Source: JAVWHX01 sp036639875 (GTDB taxonomy: Bacteria > Bacillota_I > Bacilli_A > Erysipelotrichales > Coprobacillaceae). Taken from it: a stretch of 20,289 nt of DNA. Of the stretch, positions 1 to 6,938 are shown piece after piece (the stretch's first letter is position 1; each line of letters begins with the position of its first letter). Location: NCBI GenBank assembly GCA_036639875.1, contig JAVWHX010000041.1, forward strand, positions 1 through 20,289, in the 5' to 3' direction. The notes under the pieces are model-generated. The model was given only the letters and a program-made list of their open reading frames with translations. It had not been told where the DNA came from and ran no database searches. The translations under genes and the position numbers were made by a program.

Positions 1-143
1 TGATCCTTTTCTTCGTTTTTAGATTTTAAAATACATAAACATGATATTTCATCAATACCTTAAGTTGCCGACATTGTGAGTAATTCAATGCTTTTTTTAG
101 TGTGAAAATTCACGGGTAATGTGATAATGATTTGATAATTCAA
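1..143 (-). pseudogene. possible degraded HPr-like reading frame, running off left edge
   Basis: On the minus strand a frame can be read from a TTG at 143-141 to the window edge, interrupted by one in-frame TAA at 62-60. The first part begins NYQIIITLPVNFHTKK and continues SIELLTMSAT, then the stop, then GIDEISCLCILKSKN. The spacing resembles HPr of the PTS (strand beta-1, a His followed two residues later by a basic residue, then a hydrophobic helix and a second strand). The Arg-Pro that normally follows the active His is absent. No convincing ribosome site precedes the TTG. It lies upstream of a PTS operon, which fits a PTS relic. It could equally be a chance frame in non-coding DNA. Confidence 0.22.
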
Positions 144-191
144 CCTTGTCCCTAAGTCATGTAGAACTATTGTAATTGTATTTGTAAGGGG
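102..191 (+). promoter_or_regulatory. putative promoter and operator of the alpha-glucoside operon
   Basis: A short inverted repeat, GTGAA-AA-TTCAC, lies at 102-113. TTGTCC (146-151) and TATTGT (168-173), 16 bp apart, form a weak sigma-A-like promoter upstream of the EIICB gene. TGAAA/TTTCA-type dyads are used by some RpiR-family regulators, and two RpiR genes lie downstream in this window. Assigning this repeat as their operator is inference. Confidence 0.3.
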
Positions 192-235
192 TTACTATGA
201 GTGTGCAAGAAATATCACGAGGGAGGAAAAATGAT

Positions 236-1792
236 ATGATGCAAAAAATTCAAAGATTCGGAGGAGCAATGTTTACACCTGTATTACTCTTTGCATTTGC
301 GGGGATTACAATTGGTGTTGGAACGTTGTTTACGACGGAAGCAATCATGGGTGGACTTGCGAATCCTGATGGGCTTTGGTATCAATGTTGGAATGTTATC
401 TTACAAGGTGGCTGGACAGTATTTAATCAATTACCATTAATATTCGTTGTTGGATTACCTATAGGTCTTGCTAAAAAACAACAAGCAAGATGTTGTATGG
501 AAGCATTGGTTCTATACTTAACATTCCAATATTTCTTAAGTACTATATTAAGTCAATGGGGTGGAACATTTGGTGTGAACTTTGCTGCTGAAGCAGGGGG
601 CACAAGTGGTTTAACAATGGTAGCCAATATCAAAACATTAGATATGGGTATGATTGGAGCATTAATTATTTCAGGGATTGTTATTTTCTTACACAATCGT
701 TTCTTTGATACAGAGTTACCTGAATGGATGGGAACATTTAGTGGTTCTTCATTTGTAGTTATTGTAGGGTTCTTTGTATTAATACCAGTAGCATTGTTAT
801 CTGCAGCATTTTGGCCAATGGTTCAAGGTGGAATGAGAAGTTTCCAAACATTTATCTCAGGTGCAGGAGCAGTTGGAGTTTGGATCTTCATATTCATGGA
901 ACGTATCTTAATTCCATTTGGATTACATCACTTACTTTATTTCCCATTCTTCTATGATTCAGCAGTTGTTAATGGTGGAGTTTACTCAACTTGGGCAAAC
1001 GCATTACCTCAATTAGCAGCAGGTGGGCAATCATTAAAAGAAATGGCACCTTATGCATGGCCAACACTTACAGGATTATCTAAAATCTTTGGTTGTCCAG
1101 GTATTGCTTTAGCATTCTATGTGACTGCTAAAGATAGTAAGAAAAAGAAAATTGCTGGTTTATTAATTCCTATTACTTTAACAGCAATTGTATGTGGGGT
1201 TACAGAACCTATTGAATTTACATTCTTATTTATAGCACCAGTCTTATTTGTTGTTCATGCTCTTCTAGCAGCAACATTATCAACTATAGCTTATTTATTT
1301 GGAGTTGTAGGAGTTTTATCTGGTGGTTTAATAGAAATGTCTGCCTTAAACTTTATTCCTTTAATGGCTAGTCATTGGCCAACATACTTATCATTATTAG
1401 TTATTGGTCTAATCTTTACAGGTATTTATTTCATAGTCTTTAGAACTTTAATCTTGAAATTTGATTTTAAGACACCAGGTCGTGAAGATGATGAAGAAGA
1501 AATCAAGTTCCATTCAAAAGCTGATTTTAAAGAAAAACAAGCACTTGGTGGAGAACAAGGTAGCTTAGCAATGTTAATCTTAGATGCATTGGGTGGAAAA
1601 GATAATATTGTTGATGTTACAAATTGTGCAACACGTTTAAGAGTTAATGTAAAAGATGAAGGTTTGGTTCAATCTGATACACAATTTAAAGCGATTGGTA
1701 CACATGGTATTAAAGCTACTAAAACAAATATTCAAGTTATTGTTGGTTTAAAAGTTCCTACAGTAAGAGAAGAATTTGAGGGTTTATTATAA
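236..1792 (+). CDS. PTS alpha-glucoside (maltose-type) transporter, EIICB
   Basis: Membrane permease and phosphotransfer protein that imports an alpha-glucoside and phosphorylates it at C6. The N-terminal EIIC part (about residues 1-410) is strongly hydrophobic and holds the glucose-superfamily GVTEPIEF motif, with its Glu at 324. The C-terminal EIIB domain (about 440-518) carries the phospho-acceptor Cys464 in NCATRLR. The overall sequence resembles alpha-glucoside EIICB proteins (MalP/GlvC/AglA type). ATG 236 is preferred because GGGAGGA (221-227) sits 8 nt upstream and the protein then begins MMQKIQRFGGAMF, as expected for the family. An in-frame ATG at 197 with AAGGGG upstream would add 13 polar residues. 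It is the first gene of an operon with a GH4 hydrolase and an EIIA. The exact sugar (maltose, trehalose, sucrose isomers) cannot be told from sequence alone. Confidence 0.93.
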   Translation: MMQKIQRFGGAMFTPVLLFAFAGITIGVGTLFTTEAIMGGLANPDGLWYQCWNVILQGGWTVFNQLPLIFVVGLPIGLAKKQQARCCMEALVLYLTFQYFLSTILSQWGGTFGVNFAAEAGGTSGLTMVANIKTLDMGMIGALIISGIVIFLHNRFFDTELPEWMGTFSGSSFVVIVGFFVLIPVALLSAAFWPMVQGGMRSFQTFISGAGAVGVWIFIFMERILIPFGLHHLLYFPFFYDSAVVNGGVYSTWANALPQLAAGGQSLKEMAPYAWPTLTGLSKIFGCPGIALAFYVTAKDSKKKKIAGLLIPITLTAIVCGVTEPIEFTFLFIAPVLFVVHALLAATLSTIAYLFGVVGVLSGGLIEMSALNFIPLMASHWPTYLSLLVIGLIFTGIYFIVFRTLILKFDFKTPGREDDEEEIKFHSKADFKEKQALGGEQGSLAMLILDALGGKDNIVDVTNCATRLRVNVKDEGLVQSDTQFKAIGTHGIKATKTNIQVIVGLKVPTVREEFEGLL

Positions 1793-1813
1793 AAAAGAAA
1801 GCAGGATGATAAT

Positions 1814-2308
1814 ATGAAAACAAAACACAAAGAAAACAAAGCATTGAAAAGGTTAAATCGTAACTTCCTTATAGCAAAAGCGTTCTTATCGATAACACCA
1901 ATTCTATGTTATTTGTATGTATCATTAAAAGCATCGATGAATGCTATAACATTTCAAGAAGTTTTAGTTAAAGATCCAAGTACAACAATTATCTTTCTTA
2001 TCGCTATGCTTAATCCGTATATCGCTTACCTAGTTCATCTTATACAAAATAAGTTAGCAGATAAAGATTATAAGTTTGCTTGTATGAATATGGCATTACT
2101 CCTTATTGCTCAAGCTTTAACTTTAAATGCATTCTACTTTATGGTACTTGCATATGTCTTCTATTGTGCAGTTAAATATTACGATATTCACATATTATCA
2201 ATCATTAAAACAGTATCAGTGAAACAAACATTTCTATTTGGTGGGGGTAGTTTCATTGTGATACTTATGAGTTCAATAAGTTTGTTTGCAACAATCAGAT
2301 TAATGTAA
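1814..2308 (+). CDS. unknown four-helix membrane protein in alpha-glucoside operon
   Basis: A 164-residue protein with a basic N-terminus (about 20 residues, Lys/Arg rich) followed by four hydrophobic segments at roughly residues 22-40, 58-78, 92-120 and 138-162. No catalytic motif or known family was recognised. It lies 21 nt after the EIICB gene and 22 nt before the GH4 gene, so it is almost certainly co-transcribed with them. The ribosome site is weak (AGGATG about 5-10 nt before the start). A role alongside alpha-glucoside uptake is inferred only from position. Base composition and codon use look like the neighbours. Confidence 0.75.
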   Translation: MKTKHKENKALKRLNRNFLIAKAFLSITPILCYLYVSLKASMNAITFQEVLVKDPSTTIIFLIAMLNPYIAYLVHLIQNKLADKDYKFACMNMALLLIAQALTLNAFYFMVLAYVFYCAVKYYDIHILSIIKTVSVKQTFLFGGGSFIVILMSSISLFATIRLM

Positions 2309-2330
2309 AAAATACACGGAGGAAAAGAAA

Positions 2331-3662
2331 ATGGATAAAAAATATTCAATTACAATTGCTGGTGGAGGAAGTACATTTACACCAGGTATCTGCTTATTAT
2401 TATTAGATCATATGGAAAGATTTCCAGTAAGAAAGATTACTTTCTATGACAACAATGCTGCTAGACAAGAAACAATCGCAAAAGCATGTGAAATTTATTT
2501 AAAAGAAAATGCACCAGAAGTGGACTTTGCGTATACAACTGATCCAAAGACTGCATTTACAGATGTTGACTTTGTTATGTGTCATATTCGTGTTGGATTA
2601 TATGCAATGCGTGAAAAAGATGAAAAGATTCCATTAAAATATGGTGTTGTAGGACAAGAAACTTGTGGGCCAGGTGGTATTGCTTACGGTATGAGATCAA
2701 TTACTGGAGTTATTGAAATCTTAGATCATATGGAAAAATATTCACCTAATGCATGGATGTTAAATTATTCTAATCCCGCTGCTATTGTAGCAGAAGCAAC
2801 AAGACGTTTAAGACCTAATTCTAAAATCTTAAATATTTGTGATATGCCAATTGATTTAGAAGAAAAGATGGCAAGCATGGTTGGTTTAAGTTCAAGAAAA
2901 GAAATGTCTGTAGGATATTATGGCTTAAATCACTTTGGTTGGTGGCATAAGATTGAAGATAAAGATGGTAATGATTTAATGCCTGAAATTAAGAAACATA
3001 TGGCAGCTAATGGATTTGCTGATGCTTTATCTGGAACTAATCAACATGTTGAACAAAGCTGGATGGAAACATTTGCAAAAGCTAAAGATGTTTATGCTTT
3101 AGATACAAATACAATTCCTAATACTTACTTAAAATATTATTTATATCCTGATTATGTAGTAGAACATGCTGATCCTAACCATACTCGTGCTAACGAAGTT
3201 ATGGAACACAGAGAAAAGAATATCTTTACAGCATGTCAATCTATTATTGATAAAGGAACTGCAGTTAATGGTGGATTTGAACCAGATGCTCATGCCGAAT
3301 ATATCGTAGATTTAGCTTGTGCAATTGCTAAAAATACAAAAGAAAAGATGTTATTAATTGTTCCTAATGAAGGAGCTATTGAAAACTTTGATAGAACTGC
3401 AATGGTAGAAATTCCTTGTATTGTTGGTACTAATGGATATGAAAGAATTGTACAAGGGGCTATTCCTCAATTCCAAAAAGGTTTAATGGAACAACAAGTA
3501 TCAGTTGAAAAATTAACTGTAGAAGCTTATATTGAAGGAAGTTACCAAAAATTATGGCAAGCTATTACAATGTCTAAAACTGTACCAAGTGCTAGAGTTG
3601 CTAAATTGATCTTAGATGATTTAATTGAAGCTAACAAAGACTTCTGGCCTGAATTAAAATAA
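2331..3662 (+). CDS. glvA: 6-phospho-alpha-glucosidase, GH4 family
   Basis: Cytosolic hydrolase that splits the 6-phospho-alpha-glucosides delivered by the PTS, using NAD+ and a divalent metal in the GH4 redox/elimination mechanism. A Rossmann dinucleotide motif, ITIAGGGSTFTPG, is at residues 7-19. The family motif CDMP, which marks 6-phospho-alpha-glucosidases within GH4, is at Cys170-Asp171. His201 in NHFGWW is the second expected metal ligand and Tyr266 lies where the family's catalytic Tyr is expected. Length (443 aa) is normal for GlvA/MalH. A strong ribosome site (CGGAGGA) precedes the ATG. The gene is 22 nt after the unknown membrane gene and ends 1 nt before the EIIA start. The symbol glvA is by family; malH is the name used in other genera. 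Confidence 0.95.
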   Translation: MDKKYSITIAGGGSTFTPGICLLLLDHMERFPVRKITFYDNNAARQETIAKACEIYLKENAPEVDFAYTTDPKTAFTDVDFVMCHIRVGLYAMREKDEKIPLKYGVVGQETCGPGGIAYGMRSITGVIEILDHMEKYSPNAWMLNYSNPAAIVAEATRRLRPNSKILNICDMPIDLEEKMASMVGLSSRKEMSVGYYGLNHFGWWHKIEDKDGNDLMPEIKKHMAANGFADALSGTNQHVEQSWMETFAKAKDVYALDTNTIPNTYLKYYLYPDYVVEHADPNHTRANEVMEHREKNIFTACQSIIDKGTAVNGGFEPDAHAEYIVDLACAIAKNTKEKMLLIVPNEGAIENFDRTAMVEIPCIVGTNGYERIVQGAIPQFQKGLMEQQVSVEKLTVEAYIEGSYQKLWQAITMSKTVPSARVAKLILDDLIEANKDFWPELK

Positions 3663-3663
3663 T

Positions 3664-4140
3664 ATGGGACTCTTTTCTAAGAAAACAAAAGCATTTTATG
3701 CAATGGCTAATGGAACAAGTGTAGCTATTGAAGATGTACCAGATGAAGTCTTTTCTACAAAGATGATGGGTGAAGGAATCGCAATCATTCCTAGTGATGG
3801 TAAGATTCATGCACCTTGCGCTGGTAAAGTCACAATGCTTATGGATAATACCAAACATGCTGTTGGTATTGAAAATGAAGATGGTATTGAAGTTTTGATT
3901 CATGTTGGATTAGACACTGTGAACTTGATGGGTGAAGGATTACAAGCACATGTTGAAGTAGGAGATGAACTGGAAGTTGGAGATTTATTGATCAGTTATG
4001 ATAAGGATAAATTAACAAGTGAAGGTATTAATGATATTACGATGTTAGTTGTTGTCTCTGATAACAATCATAAGATGACTAAGTTTCATACAAATCAACA
4101 AGTGAGTATTAAGAAATCAACACTTATAGAATATAAATAG
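3664..4140 (+). CDS. PTS EIIA, glucose/alpha-glucoside type
   Basis: Soluble phosphocarrier that passes phosphate from HPr to the EIIB domain of the permease. The 158-residue chain is a complete EIIA-Glc domain: the two active-site histidines are His65 (KHAVGI) and His80 (LIHVGLDTV), 15 residues apart as in E. coli EIIA-Glc. The ATG begins one base after the GH4 stop codon and has no clear ribosome site of its own, so translational coupling is likely. It supplies the EIIA missing from the EIICB protein, completing the operon. The last ~245 bases are repeated almost exactly at 5360-5609. A terminator hairpin starts at its stop codon. Confidence 0.93.
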   Translation: MGLFSKKTKAFYAMANGTSVAIEDVPDEVFSTKMMGEGIAIIPSDGKIHAPCAGKVTMLMDNTKHAVGIENEDGIEVLIHVGLDTVNLMGEGLQAHVEVGDELEVGDLLISYDKDKLTSEGINDITMLVVVSDNNHKMTKFHTNQQVSIKKSTLIEYK

Positions 4141-4170
4141 ACAGAAGCATTTATTGCTCCTGTCTTTTTT
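4140..4170 (+). terminator. intrinsic terminator of the alpha-glucoside operon
   Basis: GACAGAAGCA (4140-4149) pairs with TGCTCCTGTC (4155-4164) with one mismatch around a 5-nt loop, followed by six T (4165-4170). It overlaps the stop codons of both convergent genes. Confidence 0.8.
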
Positions 4171-4768
4171 CAATAAATATGAAATTGTCATGAATCCATT
4201 GATAAACATAAGGAATCTTCTTAATTACTGCCCATATACAAACACCTATAATAAAGCCAAACATATAAATAATGATATCACTTAAATCAAAAACAAACTG
4301 TCTATAATGAATTATATAATTGATAATAATTTGAATAGTTTCAATACTCAACATAATACCCAAACCTATCAATATTTGTTTAAACAATGATTGCTTAGAA
4401 AAAGCATAGTGAATGAGTATTCCTAAGGGAATCATAATGATGATATATTTAACGATTAATATTGGATTATCTATTAATGTACAATAAATATAGTTGAATG
4501 AATCAGTTAAATTGAAATGAAAGAAATGGCTGTCACCACCATATGTTTCCCAAAAATGAGCATTGATTTCTTCTGTGAAAATAGGAATCGGAAAAAACAG
4601 ATATTTTATCACTAACATCACATAACAAACAATCATAGTTATGAAAATAAAAGAGTAATTTTTCTTTAAATAATATCTCATTGTTATATATGTGATGATT
4701 GACATAAAAATTGTTATACTAACAAAAATACTTGGTATTAAATCAGTATCCACTCCTGCTATTCCCAA
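4151..4768 (-). CDS. VanZ-like integral membrane protein
   Basis: A 205-residue membrane protein with about five hydrophobic segments. The C-terminal half has the VanZ-family pattern: a helix with Ser-Ile-Glu-x-x-Gln (LSIETIQII), then an Arg (YRQFVFDLSD), then Asp-Ile-Ile and a glycine-rich last helix. VanZ-family proteins are linked to glycopeptide/lipoglycopeptide resistance and envelope functions, but most members are uncharacterised and no resistance is claimed here. The start appears to be TTG 4768, overlapping the stop region of the upstream secreted-protein gene by 10 nt, with AAGGTG 8 nt before it, which implies coupling. The first 15 or so codons are repeated in degraded form at 12454-12537. 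Confidence 0.72.
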   Translation of the reverse strand: MGIAGVDTDLIPSIFVSITIFMSIITYITMRYYLKKNYSFIFITMIVCYVMLVIKYLFFPIPIFTEEINAHFWETYGGDSHFFHFNLTDSFNYIYCTLIDNPILIVKYIIIMIPLGILIHYAFSKQSLFKQILIGLGIMLSIETIQIIINYIIHYRQFVFDLSDIIIYMFGFIIGVCIWAVIKKIPYVYQWIHDNFIFIEKRQEQ

Positions 4769-5172
4769 TGCATAATCACCTTACCTCTATATGTCACACC
4801 AGTTGTGTTTGGATAAATATAAGCTCTATACTTTTTGCTAGGTAATTTTGAAAAAACAGCATTTCCATTTGAAGTCGAAGAGACTTGTCGTTCATCATTT
4901 GTATAATAATAAAATCCATCATTCCCTTTGTATTGCAACATAACCTTAAGTTTTGCTCCGGATTTTCCTTGCGTTGGATAGAAATATAAAGAGAATACTC
5001 CATTTGACTCAACCCAATTATCTTCTGTGTATAAAGCTCGAGAAAAACTATATGTTGATTCTTTTGAGTAAGCACCTCTTGGTTGAATTTGATCTGCTGC
5101 ATATACAGAACTGGTTCCTAAAATAATAAACCCCATTGTACATGCACTAACAATAAATTTTCTGAATTTCAT
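4759..5172 (-). CDS. small secreted protein of unknown function
   Basis: A 137-residue precursor with a classical signal peptide: MKFRKF, a hydrophobic core (about residues 7-20) and a probable signal peptidase I site after VYA, giving a mature protein of about 112 residues starting ADQIQPRG. The mature part is rich in Tyr, Ser and Gly, has no Cys and looks beta-rich. Start is ATG 5172 with AAGGAC upstream; a minus-strand TATAAT lies at 5219-5214. Its 3' end overlaps the VanZ-like gene by 10 nt. It appears paralogous to the frameshifted product at 8443-8869 (shared patterns: K-M/L..M-Q, FY, GN-S/A, and a final RG-K/R-V/I) and its start and end survive as a remnant at 12543-12575. Function unknown; a bacteriocin or surface-acting factor are possibilities only. 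Confidence 0.7.
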   Translation of the reverse strand: MKFRKFIVSACTMGFIILGTSSVYAADQIQPRGAYSKESTYSFSRALYTEDNWVESNGVFSLYFYPTQGKSGAKLKVMLQYKGNDGFYYYTNDERQVSSTSNGNAVFSKLPSKKYRAYIYPNTTGVTYRGKVIMHWE

Positions 5173-5357
5173 AATAGAGTCCTTCTTTTTTATTTATTAA
5201 TATTGATATGTATATTATATCGTTAAAAATATATTTAAACTTCATATATAAGTAAAGGTTGTGTAAAGAATAAGCAAAAAAAATTTATTTCAATATATGC
5301 AAATTTTTTATTTTAAATTTATATGTTATAAGGTTTGATGCGGGATAAGATGATGTT
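5164..5357. repeat. duplicated rpiR-upstream region, copy 1
   Basis: This AT-rich stretch aligns along its length with 12568-12754. Shared landmarks in order are TTTCATAATA, CCTTCTTTT, GTAAAGAAT, AAATTTATTTCAA, TTTATATG and GATAAGAT. In copy 2 it leads into an rpiR start codon; here the match ends at about 5353 and the EIIA fragment begins. The extended -10 of copy 2 (TGGTATAAT) corresponds here to TGTTATAAG (-10 hexamer 5327-5332), which is weaker. It also holds the promoter of the divergent secreted-protein gene. Confidence 0.8.
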
Positions 5358-5609
5358 ATGTTTTATATTCGTGTTGGATTAGACACTGTGAACTTGATGG
5401 GTGAAGGATTACAAGCACATGCTGAAGAAGGAGAAGAACTGGAAGTTGGAGATTTATTAATCAGTTATGATAAGGATAAATTAACTAGTGAAGGTATTAA
5501 TGATATTACAATGTTAGTTGTTGTCTCTGATAACAATCATAAGATGACTAAATTTCATACAAACCAACAAGTGGGTATTAAGAAATCAACACTTATAGAA
5601 TATAAATAA
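5358..5609 (+). pseudogene. truncated duplicate of the EIIA gene 3' end
   Basis: From about 5361 to 5609 the sequence matches 3894-4140 almost base for base (about nine differences counted by eye from the conserved GTTGGATTAG onward). An 83-codon frame from ATG 5358 is open but lacks the first ~77 residues of EIIA, including the first active-site His. The second His is changed to Arg (CAT to CGT, giving IRVGLDTV). Other changes are Val to Ala, Val to Glu, Asp to Glu and Ser to Gly. With both histidines gone it cannot carry phosphate. It is fused directly to a copy of the rpiR promoter region, which marks a duplication junction at about 5355. Confidence 0.88.
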
Positions 5610-5622
5610 GAATATATGAAAG

Positions 5623-5649
5623 CAGATAAGGAAACTTATCTGTTTTTTT
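5623..5649 (+). terminator. intrinsic terminator after EIIA fragment
   Basis: CAGATAAG (5623-5630), a GAAA tetraloop and CTTATCTG (5635-5642) form a perfect 8-bp stem followed by seven T (5643-5649). It differs from the terminator after the intact EIIA gene, so the copies diverge right after the stop codon. Confidence 0.85.
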
Positions 5650-5677
5650 AGTGATGATAAAAATAATATAAATTGAG

Positions 5678-5737
5678 TAAAACTGTCATAAATAGGGTTA
5701 AAACGACCTTTTATGGATGTGAAGGAAATGATATAAT
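5678..5737 (+). promoter_or_regulatory. agr operon promoter with paired LytTR-type repeats
   Basis: TAAAACTGTC at 5678 and TAAAACGACC at 5699 are direct repeats offset by exactly 21 bp, two helical turns, the usual spacing of LytTR binding pairs. On the other strand the first reads GACAGTTTTA, close to AgrA-type ACAGTT boxes. A TATAAT lies at 5732-5737, about 23 bp after the second repeat, with no good -35, as in activator-dependent promoters. Likely bound by the response regulator at 6256-6918; this is inference. Confidence 0.5.
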
Positions 5738-5786
5738 GTATCAGAGGATAACTATATGAGAATATATCTCCCAGCAATTATTTAAA

Positions 5787-6278
5787 ATGAGTATAATTGA
5801 AGAAAAAGATATGAATGCATTACGTTTTGCATTAGAATTAATAATAGCACAAACTATTACAGTTTTATCTTTACTTTTCATTGCGTATTCTATCAATAGA
5901 ATTGTTGAAACAATTCTATATATAGTTGTTTTTGCTACTTTAAGAAGAATAATACAAGGATATCATGCAAAAACATTTTTAAAGTGTTATATACTTACAA
6001 TGAGTAATTATATATTGATTATGTTTTTAAGCTATTATATGAAAGTAAACTATATTTTCAATATAGTCATCATACTATTATTGGTTTATATTTATAAAAA
6101 GCGTATATTAGAAGAAATAAATAAAATTGTATTCATATTTATTTCATATTGTCTAATGATATTACTTTTATACTATTTTAGTTTTTATCTTGTCAATATG
6201 ATTACATATATTTATTTAAGTGTTCTTGTTGCATGTTTAATTGGGGGAAATGATGATGAAAGTTGCAATTGTAGATGA
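5787..6278 (+). CDS. agrB: AgrB-like membrane peptidase, 5' end frameshifted
   Basis: Integral-membrane cysteine endopeptidase that matures an AgrD peptide and forms the thiolactone signal. The family signature R...GxHAx6C is present: His60 and Cys67 in RRIIQGYHAKTFLKC, seven residues apart as in S. aureus AgrB His77/Cys84. About five hydrophobic segments follow. The frame is open from ATG 5787, giving 163 residues, but no ribosome site precedes that ATG. A good one, AGAGGA (5743-5748), precedes ATG 5756, which is out of frame because of one extra A at 5759; removing it gives MEYISQQLFK joined to this frame, a typical AgrB N-terminus. So the gene is either broken by a single base, or starts at 5787 with low efficiency. 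It overlaps the response-regulator gene by 23 nt. Confidence 0.82.
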   Translation: MSIIEEKDMNALRFALELIIAQTITVLSLLFIAYSINRIVETILYIVVFATLRRIIQGYHAKTFLKCYILTMSNYILIMFLSYYMKVNYIFNIVIILLLVYIYKKRILEEINKIVFIFISYCLMILLLYYFSFYLVNMITYIYLSVLVACLIGGNDDESCNCR

Positions 6279-6918
6279 CCAAAAAGAGTTTCTAACTATT
6301 ATGAAGAAAAGACTAAGGAATCTTGAATTAGAATTTCTTGAAGTTTTTTCGTTTTTAAGTGTTCATGAAATGAATAAAGAAGATATTCAATTTGATCTTA
6401 TTTTCTTGGATATTGATATGCCTGATATGAATGGCTTAGACTATGCCAAAAATAATAGGGATAAAAAAATAGTTTTTGTAACTGGTCAAAAAGAAGCAAT
6501 GAAAAAAGCATATGGTCCAAATGTTTATGGATTTATAGAAAAAAATGAAACAAATGCTGAATTTAAAGAAACAGTTCATCAAGTACTTGATGAACTTTCC
6601 AAAGAAAAGTATATAACTCTAAAGATCGAAAATGGTTTTCAAAAGTTTGTTATGAATCAGATTATTTATTTTCAATATATTGGAAATAGAAATATTGGAT
6701 TTGTATATGATTGTAAAAGTTATGTGATAAAAGGAATAAGTTTGAAGAACATAGAAGGGTTATTAGGAAAGCAATTTATTTATATAGATAGGAGTACTTT
6801 AGTTAATACCACTAAAATAATTGGACTAGTGAATAAACAATTGATTTTAAGAGATGTATCAACTGAGTTTAAAATTACTTCTAAAAAAGCAAAAGAGATA
6901 AGAATGTTAACAAAATAA
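6256..6918 (+). CDS. LytTR response regulator (AgrA-like)
   Basis: DNA-binding response regulator. The receiver domain (about residues 1-115) begins MKVAIVDD with the acidic pair at the N-terminus and has the phospho-acceptor Asp52 in FLDIDMPDMNG. The C-terminal part (about 120-220) fits LytTR, including a strand with FVYDCKSYVIKG and the block FIYIDRSTLVN. Length of 220 aa is normal. ATG 6256 is chosen because GGGGG (6243-6247) is 8 nt upstream and the protein then starts at the first receiver strand; ATGs at 6250 and 6253 are also possible. It overlaps the end of agrB by 23 nt and is followed 20 nt later by the kinase gene. Likely targets are the repeat pairs at 5678/5699 and 8209/8230. Confidence 0.92.
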   Translation: MKVAIVDDQKEFLTIMKKRLRNLELEFLEVFSFLSVHEMNKEDIQFDLIFLDIDMPDMNGLDYAKNNRDKKIVFVTGQKEAMKKAYGPNVYGFIEKNETNAEFKETVHQVLDELSKEKYITLKIENGFQKFVMNQIIYFQYIGNRNIGFVYDCKSYVIKGISLKNIEGLLGKQFIYIDRSTLVNTTKIIGLVNKQLILRDVSTEFKITSKKAKEIRMLTK

Positions 6919-6938
6919 TGATAAGGGGTTGATTCTAA

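Noticed and set aside
3631..3903. 90-codon minus-strand frame across the GH4/EIIA junction
   Set aside because: It lies opposite two well-supported genes and has no recognisable features.
4794..5102. 102-codon open frame on the minus strand inside the secreted-protein gene
   Set aside because: It is a frame shadow of the signal-peptide-bearing gene, with no ribosome site or family pattern.
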